IMG/VR virus record: IMGVR_UViG_3300042384_000447 | Location: 1-24,051 of that record | Source of the DNA: a virus | Reading direction: 5' to 3' (one strand) | DNA length: 24,051 nucleotides | In this document: positions 20,045 to 24,051 of the stretch, in pieces | How positions within the stretch are numbered: position 1 is the stretch's first letter | How the letters are laid out: every line of letters begins with the position of its first letter | Notes under the pieces: generated by a model | The model's input: only the letters and a program-made list of their open reading frames with translations | The model's database searches: none | What the model was told of the DNA's origin: nothing | Made by a program: the position numbers and the translations under genes

Positions 20045-20392
20045 ATGGAAAATTGGTTATTAAATTGGTCAGGGTGGTTAACAATGAATACACACGCTGA
20101 AATTGATGGGTTCAACTTTGAAGATGGACCAGATTGGTATTATGCTGCGTTTAAGGCTTGGCAAAAAAACTCAATGTATGGTCAAGATTATGAAAGACAT
20201 AAAACGGCATTTTCTTTAAGTGAATCACAACAAAATAAGTTGGATGAATGGAAGGGTCATATTAAGGCTGTATTTGGTGAATATGGTGATTATGACTTCA
20301 TATTTAAACCAAATGGTATTGGTATGTCTGTTTCCGTTTATAGTGAATTAGCGGACAGAGAATTGGATTTAACAGAAATAGAAAATTGGTAG
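20045..20392 (+). CDS. Hypothetical protein, 115 aa
   Basis: Preceded by AT-rich sequence with a possible weak -7 element (TACATTTA, 20026-20033) but no TTG at the normal distance. The product is aromatic-rich with many Trp and Tyr (MENWLLNWSGWLTMN, FEDGPDWYYAAFKAWQ) and soluble. No family is recognised. It is followed by the next gene within 2 bases. Confidence 0.72.
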   Translation: MENWLLNWSGWLTMNTHAEIDGFNFEDGPDWYYAAFKAWQKNSMYGQDYERHKTAFSLSESQQNKLDEWKGHIKAVFGEYGDYDFIFKPNGIGMSVSVYSELADRELDLTEIENW

Positions 20393-20394
20393 TT

Positions 20395-20778
20395 ATGGGT
20401 GAAATAAATAATATGGATTGGAGAACGACATACCATACAGAAAGTACTGATGGGAAAACAGAACACATTATTTGTGAATTATGGATTAATTTCCCAAATT
20501 CAATATGGAATCCAAAGGTGGAAAGTCCAATAATAAAACTACATTATCACGACAGAAAAGGTAAAATATTTTGGCCAGAAACTAATTATGTTATTGAACC
20601 AAATAAATCATGCACAATTGAGTTTAATTATTTCCAAAGACAACCTAACAAAGGGTTATATTCAGGTATAAATGGTTCACCAGCGTATGATGATTTTAAT
20701 TTAGATTACTGTAAAGATTATGCGGTTAAATTAATATCTGAAAGATTAAATGATGTTGTAAATCAATTAAAAAAATAA
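20395..20778 (+). CDS. Hypothetical protein, 127 aa
   Basis: The ATG at 20395 (MGEINNMDW) follows the upstream stop by two bases; a second ATG at 20413 is an alternative. The product appears strand-rich in its centre (HIICELWINFPNSIW, CTIEFNYFQRQPN) with a C-terminal helix (AVKLISERLNDVVNQ). Soluble, no catalytic motif. I do not recognise the family. Confidence 0.72.
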   Translation: MGEINNMDWRTTYHTESTDGKTEHIICELWINFPNSIWNPKVESPIIKLHYHDRKGKIFWPETNYVIEPNKSCTIEFNYFQRQPNKGLYSGINGSPAYDDFNLDYCKDYAVKLISERLNDVVNQLKK

Positions 20779-20779
20779 T

Positions 20780-21049
20780 ATGGAAAAAACTGATAATATG
20801 TTGAGATATGAAAAGGCTCACGATGATGTAAGAAAAATTTTTGAGAGTGATAAATCACTTGATGAAAGATTAAATGAGTTTAATGATTATTTAAAAGGTT
20901 ATGTGAATAATATTGATGAAGAAGATAATGGAATGATTAGAACTTTATTAGTTATTGGTAAGTCTTTTAAAACCAACCCAATTGTTAAGGATAATCTTGA
21001 TTATTTGGTAACCACATTAAAGACAAGGTTAAACGTTAATTTTATTTAA
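20780..21049 (+). CDS. Small helical protein, 89 aa
   Basis: Starts one base after the previous stop. It is acidic and almost all helical, with heptad-like spacing (RYEKAHDDVRKIFESDKSL, NDYLKGYVNNIDEEDNG), and probably forms a helical bundle. No family is recognised. A 28-residue ORF follows within 12 bases. Confidence 0.7.
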   Translation: MEKTDNMLRYEKAHDDVRKIFESDKSLDERLNEFNDYLKGYVNNIDEEDNGMIRTLLVIGKSFKTNPIVKDNLDYLVTTLKTRLNVNFI

Positions 21050-21061
21050 AATAATTGACTG

Positions 21062-21148
21062 ATGAAAAAAATTTACATATTTTTTTGGTGGTTATGTTAC
21101 TATCCAGAAATAGTCTGGATTAAATTTAAAACATATTTTAAAAGATGA
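21062..21148 (+). CDS. Aromatic membrane-associated peptide, 28 aa
   Basis: Begins MKKIYIFFWWLCYYPEIVW and ends with a basic tail (KFKTYFKR). The hydrophobic aromatic core could insert in or lie on the membrane. Its TGA overlaps the following start as ATGATG. The short length leaves doubt, but coupling favours a real gene. Confidence 0.45.
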   Translation: MKKIYIFFWWLCYYPEIVWIKFKTYFKR

Positions 21149-21507
21149 TGAATAAAGAAAAATACAACGAGATTATTGATGAGGTGTATGACAAATACAC
21201 AACCAAGTATGTAGGTTATGACGATGTACCATCAAAAGAATTGTTTTTGTTTGAGATTAGAACAAATAAAGAATTCTCTGAAAAGTGGGGATTAAAGATT
21301 GAGGAACGAGAGTTGAGTTTGGAAGAGAGATATGAACTTTGTAAAGAAAATACAAATAAAAACCCATTAAAGTATTCAGATGAAAATGGTAACTATCCCG
21401 AACATATACAAAAACCTATATTAAAATGGATGGAAAGTGAAAATATCCCAACCAAACTAATCACAATAACATATAACAACGAAACAATAGAAAATTATGA
21501 ATATTAA
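21145..21507 (+). CDS. FSEKWGLKIEER-family protein A, 120 aa
   Basis: Two ATG codons (21145, 21148) are possible starts. The centre contains FSEKWGLKIEERELSLEER, also found with few changes in the gene at 21696. The C-terminal segment (IPTKLITITYNNETIENYEY) matches IPSKLTTLEYNGIKTESYE there. The two are therefore a tandem pair of paralogs, separated by the 68-residue gene at 21497. The product is soluble, acidic and of unknown function. Its end overlaps the start of the next gene by 11 bases. Confidence 0.78.
   Translation: MMNKEKYNEIIDEVYDKYTTKYVGYDDVPSKELFLFEIRTNKEFSEKWGLKIEERELSLEERYELCKENTNKNPLKYSDENGNYPEHIQKPILKWMESENIPTKLITITYNNETIENYEY
21273..21305 (+). repeat. 33-base direct repeat, copy 1
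   Basis: A 33-base block inside the gene at 21145 is identical to 21869-21901 in its paralog, while the sequence on both sides has diverged. It encodes the FSEKWGLKIEE core. Confidence 0.85.
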
Positions 21508-21703
21508 AATTGATGGAAATGATTTACTCAAAAATATGATGTTTTGGAGTGAGAAAACGGATGATGATTGTGTTGAAATGGCAACTGTTGAAGGTAAACT
21601 AGATGCTGAACAAGCACTTATTAACATGATAGAAAGAGATTTTGCCTTAGAGTTTAATAAGGAAGTTATTGAAGGATTAAAAAACTTAGGAACAGATGAA
21701 TAA
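21497..21703 (+). CDS. Small hypothetical protein, 68 aa
   Basis: Overlaps the upstream gene by 11 bases and the downstream gene by 8, in the middle of the paralog pair. The product is acidic and helical (DAEQALINMIERDFALEFN, KEVIEGLKNLGTDE). No family is recognised. Its position between two related genes may mean that the pair arose by a duplication that carried or flanked it. Confidence 0.72.
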   Translation: MNIKIDGNDLLKNMMFWSEKTDDDCVEMATVEGKLDAEQALINMIERDFALEFNKEVIEGLKNLGTDE

Positions 21704-22067
21704 AGAACAACAAGAATTATTGAATGATGCTTATGAGAATTATTCAAAGGAATATGAAAAGGATAATTCTATTGGGATGTGTCTTTTAGTTGCACGAATG
21801 GATGGTAAAAAAACCTATCGTAAACCCAACAAAGAAATGTTTGTTGGTTTATGTACTTCCGATAAAACATTCTCTGAAAAGTGGGGATTAAAGATTGAGG
21901 AGAGGAGTTTAAGTTACTCTGAAAGAGAGGAGTTATTCAACCAAAACAGAATTGTTATTCTAACAAAAGGTGAAAAAATAGATGAACAAGATTTTGATGA
22001 TGAAGAGATTCCATCAAAATTAACCACACTTGAATATAACGGAATAAAAACAGAAAGTTATGAGTAA
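21696..22067 (+). CDS. FSEKWGLKIEER-family protein B, 123 aa
   Basis: Paralog of the gene at 21145: the FSEKWGLKIEER core, the following SLSYSEREELFNQN against ELSLEERYELCKEN, and the C-terminal IPSKL...YNG block align. It has an additional N-terminal segment with MCLLVARMDGKKTYRKPNKE that the first copy lacks. Soluble, mixed composition, function unknown. It overlaps the zinc-ribbon gene downstream by 8 bases. Confidence 0.78.
   Translation: MNKEQQELLNDAYENYSKEYEKDNSIGMCLLVARMDGKKTYRKPNKEMFVGLCTSDKTFSEKWGLKIEERSLSYSEREELFNQNRIVILTKGEKIDEQDFDDEEIPSKLTTLEYNGIKTESYE
21869..21901 (+). repeat. 33-base direct repeat, copy 2
   Basis: Identical to 21273-21305 over 33 bases, including third codon positions, although the surrounding sequence of the two genes differs strongly. 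This favours recent duplication or gene conversion limited to the core. Confidence 0.85.
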
Positions 22068-22362
22068 AAGAGTTAAGTTTGATGGTATATACGGTGAACC
22101 TATTGATTTTTCAAAATTTTGGGGTGATTCAATTAAAAGAAAAGAAGATGAAGAAGAAGTCAAAAGAAAAGAGGAAGAATTAGAAAGGGAACGAATTAAC
22201 AAAATTGAATGTCCACTTTGTAAGTCAACCGATAAAATTCATCATATTAAAATAAATAATAATGGTATTATCGGTTCAGGGTATTCTTCCTGGGTGACAG
22301 ATGAATACTTAATTTGTAAAAGTTGTGGAATACATTATAGTGATAAAACAAAGTTAAAATAG
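22060..22362 (+). CDS. Zinc-ribbon-like protein, 100 aa
   Basis: The N-terminal part has a charged helix with strong Lys/Glu repeats (residues about 25-48), a likely coiled coil. A CPLC pair at residues 51-54 and a CKSC pair at 86-89, 31 residues apart, form a typical four-cysteine zinc ribbon. It could bind nucleic acid or protein. No further domain is seen. It overlaps the upstream gene by 8 bases and lies two bases from the next. Confidence 0.78.
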   Translation: MSKRVKFDGIYGEPIDFSKFWGDSIKRKEDEEEVKRKEEELERERINKIECPLCKSTDKIHHIKINNNGIIGSGYSSWVTDEYLICKSCGIHYSDKTKLK

Positions 22363-22364
22363 AT

Positions 22365-22793
22365 ATGGAAGGTTTAAACGTTAAAGATTTAAGATTTGGT
22401 AATTTAGTTAAAACAGTTTTGACCGATGAATATCATATACTTGATATATACGATTTAAGAGTTATTTCAGAAGGTAATTATCAAAATTCTTATAATCCAG
22501 ATATTAAAGTTTTCAAACCGATTAGATTAAATAGAGATTATCTATTAAATTTAGGTTTTGAACAATGTGGTTATGATTTGTTATATTGGAGACATCCAAG
22601 GTTATATAATATTGAGTTTGTTGGAATTAATTGGGCTGATGAGGAATTTCCAGAATATCAATTTTTAAATGCTGAGATTTATGGTAATTTAATTAAAATT
22701 GATTATGTTCACCAAATTCAAAACTTTTTTAATATATTGACTGACGAAGAATTGGATATATCATTATTTTCTGTTGATGATTTAGATAATTAA
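22365..22793 (+). CDS. LRxGN-type phage protein, 142 aa
   Basis: The product starts MEGLNVKDLRFGNLV. It then has PIRLNRDYLLNLGFE in the centre and VHQIQNFFNILTDEEL near the C terminus. I recall that layout, with LRIGN, PI.LTE.WLL.FGF and VHQLQNLYFALTGEEL blocks, in proteins common in Bacteroidota phages and prophages. Here the blocks are present in order but diverged. The role is unknown. It is the last gene of the run from 17619; a new promoter overlaps its 3' end. Confidence 0.8.
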   Translation: MEGLNVKDLRFGNLVKTVLTDEYHILDIYDLRVISEGNYQNSYNPDIKVFKPIRLNRDYLLNLGFEQCGYDLLYWRHPRLYNIEFVGINWADEEFPEYQFLNAEIYGNLIKIDYVHQIQNFFNILTDEELDISLFSVDDLDN

Positions 22794-22812
22794 AATAATA
22801 TTCATATATTTG
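22782..22812 (+). promoter_or_regulatory. Bacteroidota-type promoter, TTA-N20-TATATTTG
   Basis: A perfect TATATTTG at 22805-22812 stands 20 bases after TTA at 22782-22784, where TTG is the norm. The start at 22832 is 19 bases downstream. Because the -33 element is changed, this promoter may be weaker. Confidence 0.65.
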
Positions 22813-22831
22813 CAAAACAAAAATTAGTAAA

Positions 22832-23740
22832 ATGGAAAAAGAATTTGTACCATATAATATTGCCGTTAGATTAAAAGAACTTGGGTTTAATGATGAATGT
22901 TTTGGTTCTTATTATTTAGATAAAGATGAAAATCACCAGGAAGGTAAATTTGATTATAGAGGTGAACTTAATATTGAATATTCAATATATAAAGAAAATA
23001 CATATTACATTTTAGCACCAATTTACCAACAAGCATTTTCATTTCTAATCCCACTTCAAGATGAATTTAAAGTTTGTCTAGATGAAAATGGTTGGTACAT
23101 ATATAATCTGGAAAGTCAAACATATTCAAGTAACGCATTAGAAAAACTATTATCAACAGTTGAGTTAAACCTGATAGTAAAACCCGATATTGATATAGTG
23201 ATTGAAAATAAATCAGATTATTTTGAATATTTTATTTATCAATTGTTAACCAAATATAACAAAACTGAAGATAACGATTTTAGCCGAGTAAAAACATTGT
23301 TATTATTAACCTTTTTGGTTCATACAGACTCTGGTAGGGATGAATCAAATAAACTTATAAAAATATTATTTAATAATATTGGCGCAAGACCACACGGTGC
23401 TTATGATTTTAATATCAGCAAAATAATGAACGAAAATAAACTAAAATATTTGGATATATCAACATCAAAAACAACAATAGCAAAAACTCCAGATTTTAGT
23501 GATTTAAATGTTGAATTAAAAAGAATAATTGATAAATCAATAGAGAAGTTATTAAATTATAACCCAGAGATTCTTGATTATAACGTTAATCTGTTAATGG
23601 AAGTAAACAAGGACCATCGTTATTGGGATAGAAATTATCACCAAAATAGGGAAGTTTGGGACTTTGATAAACCGATTCCAATTAAAGAAATAATTGAATC
23701 TGAAAAATATTATAAATACAACATTTTTAAACTAATATAA
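22832..23740 (+). CDS. MEKEFVPY-family protein with extra C-terminal domain, 302 aa
   Basis: The first 20 residues (MEKEFVPYNIAVRLKELGFN) repeat those of the 136-residue protein at 16768, and the homology continues weakly through CFGSYY and the aromatic middle. Residues from about 110 have no match there and form a separate region with helices (YFEYFIYQLLTKYNKTE, VKTLLLLTFLVHTDS) and an Asn/Tyr-rich C terminus. Its layout suggests that a common N-terminal module was joined to a second domain. Soluble, no catalytic motif. Its stop lies 6 bases before thyA, so both probably share the promoter at 22782. Confidence 0.78.
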   Translation: MEKEFVPYNIAVRLKELGFNDECFGSYYLDKDENHQEGKFDYRGELNIEYSIYKENTYYILAPIYQQAFSFLIPLQDEFKVCLDENGWYIYNLESQTYSSNALEKLLSTVELNLIVKPDIDIVIENKSDYFEYFIYQLLTKYNKTEDNDFSRVKTLLLLTFLVHTDSGRDESNKLIKILFNNIGARPHGAYDFNISKIMNENKLKYLDISTSKTTIAKTPDFSDLNVELKRIIDKSIEKLLNYNPEILDYNVNLLMEVNKDHRYWDRNYHQNREVWDFDKPIPIKEIIESEKYYKYNIFKLI

Positions 23741-23746
23741 AACAAT

Positions 23747-24051
23747 ATGAACAACAATTTAGATAAACAATACACAGATTTATTACAGGATATTTTAGAG
23801 AATGGTACAAAAAAAGAAACTAGAAATGGTGGAACACTTTCAGTATTCGGAAGACAAATACGTCACAATATGAAAGATGGGTTTCCAGCCATTACTACCA
23901 AAAAAATGGTATTTAAGACAATGGTAACCGAATTGTTATGGTTCTTACGTGGTAGTTCAGATATTAGGTTTTTATGGGAAAACAATTGTAAAATCTGGGA
24001 TGGTGATTGGGAAAAAAATTACAAAACTACTTGTTCAGAACCATATACAAT
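23747..24051 (+). CDS. thyA: Thymidylate synthase, 5' part only (runs off the window)
   Basis: The frame is open to the last base and gives 101 codons. The N-terminal ThyA pattern is clear. Residues RNGGT, FGRQIRHNMKDGFPAITTKK and ELLWFLRGSSDI appear in the expected order, then IWDGDW. These correspond to the folate- and phosphate-binding part; the catalytic Cys lies beyond the window end and cannot be checked. ThyA makes dTMP from dUMP with methylene-tetrahydrofolate. In phages it supports DNA synthesis, consistent with the thioredoxin and glutaredoxin genes. The start follows AAAACAAT, 6 bases after the preceding stop. Confidence 0.92.
   Translation, partial: MNNNLDKQYTDLLQDILENGTKKETRNGGTLSVFGRQIRHNMKDGFPAITTKKMVFKTMVTELLWFLRGSSDIRFLWENNCKIWDGDWEKNYKTTCSEPYT

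Noticed and set aside
1-24051. CRISPR array, tRNA genes, insertion sequence or integrase
   Set aside because: No set of regularly spaced repeats, no tRNA cloverleaf with TTCRANY-type loop and no transposase or recombinase motifs were seen on either strand.

Overview
The window reads as part of a large, strongly AT-rich tailed-phage genome (Caudoviricetes) whose host is probably in the Bacteroidota, most likely a flavobacterium. The phage reading rests on dense, short, often overlapping genes, a T4-type lysozyme with a LysM domain, a DUF3310 protein, a phage prohibitin, nucleotide-metabolism genes and many unrecognised small ORFs. The host reading rests on the promoters. Ten sites fit the Bacteroidota -33 TTG / -7 TAnnTTTG pattern, eight of them with a spacer of exactly 20 bases. 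Start codons are preceded by A/T-rich sequence (often AATAAT or AATAAG) instead of a Shine-Dalgarno sequence. No integrase, transposase, tRNA or CRISPR array was seen.

Layout. 1-400: a possible structured RNA with a strong terminator, then a 36-residue ORF and its terminator. 411-1342: an unknown protein, thioredoxin and glutaredoxin in one overlapping unit. 1376-3438: a minus-strand island of two unknown acidic proteins and a 44-residue MGCGC protein. 3522-6311: a large acidic protein with an ITE-type N-terminal leader, an unknown 259-residue protein, a small ORF and DUF3310. 6301-6648 (minus): DUF192. 6826-7098: a single-gene unit. 7177-7998 (minus): the lysozyme. 8046-11589: P-loop kinase, WCT-motif protein, metallophosphoesterase, an unknown protein ending in a tandem repeat, a zinc metallopeptidase and a HAD protein. 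11649-13067: small proteins ending with an Smr domain. 13125-14775: glycosyltransferase, lipoprotein and small proteins. 14827-15966: a two-helix membrane peptide and an SPFH/prohibitin protein. 16069-17567 and 17619-22793: two long runs of small accessory genes with ATGA or TAATG couplings. 22832-24051: a protein paralogous to the one at 16768, then the 5' part of thyA.

How it may work together. ThyA, thioredoxin, glutaredoxin and possibly DUF3310 fit support of nucleotide supply. The kinase, phosphoesterase and HAD genes could act on nucleic-acid ends. The prohibitin, lipoprotein, glycosyltransferase and several membrane peptides point to the cell envelope.

The most interesting signals are three. 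First, a shared N-terminal ITE/ITEEQ-type leader sits on three otherwise unrelated proteins, including the lysozyme and the metallopeptidase. Second, at least four genes have a -7 element ending only 4-5 bases before the ATG, which predicts leaderless mRNAs. Third, three terminator-promoter relays place the -33 TTG inside the terminator T-tract. Functions are inferred from motifs read by eye; no database search was run.
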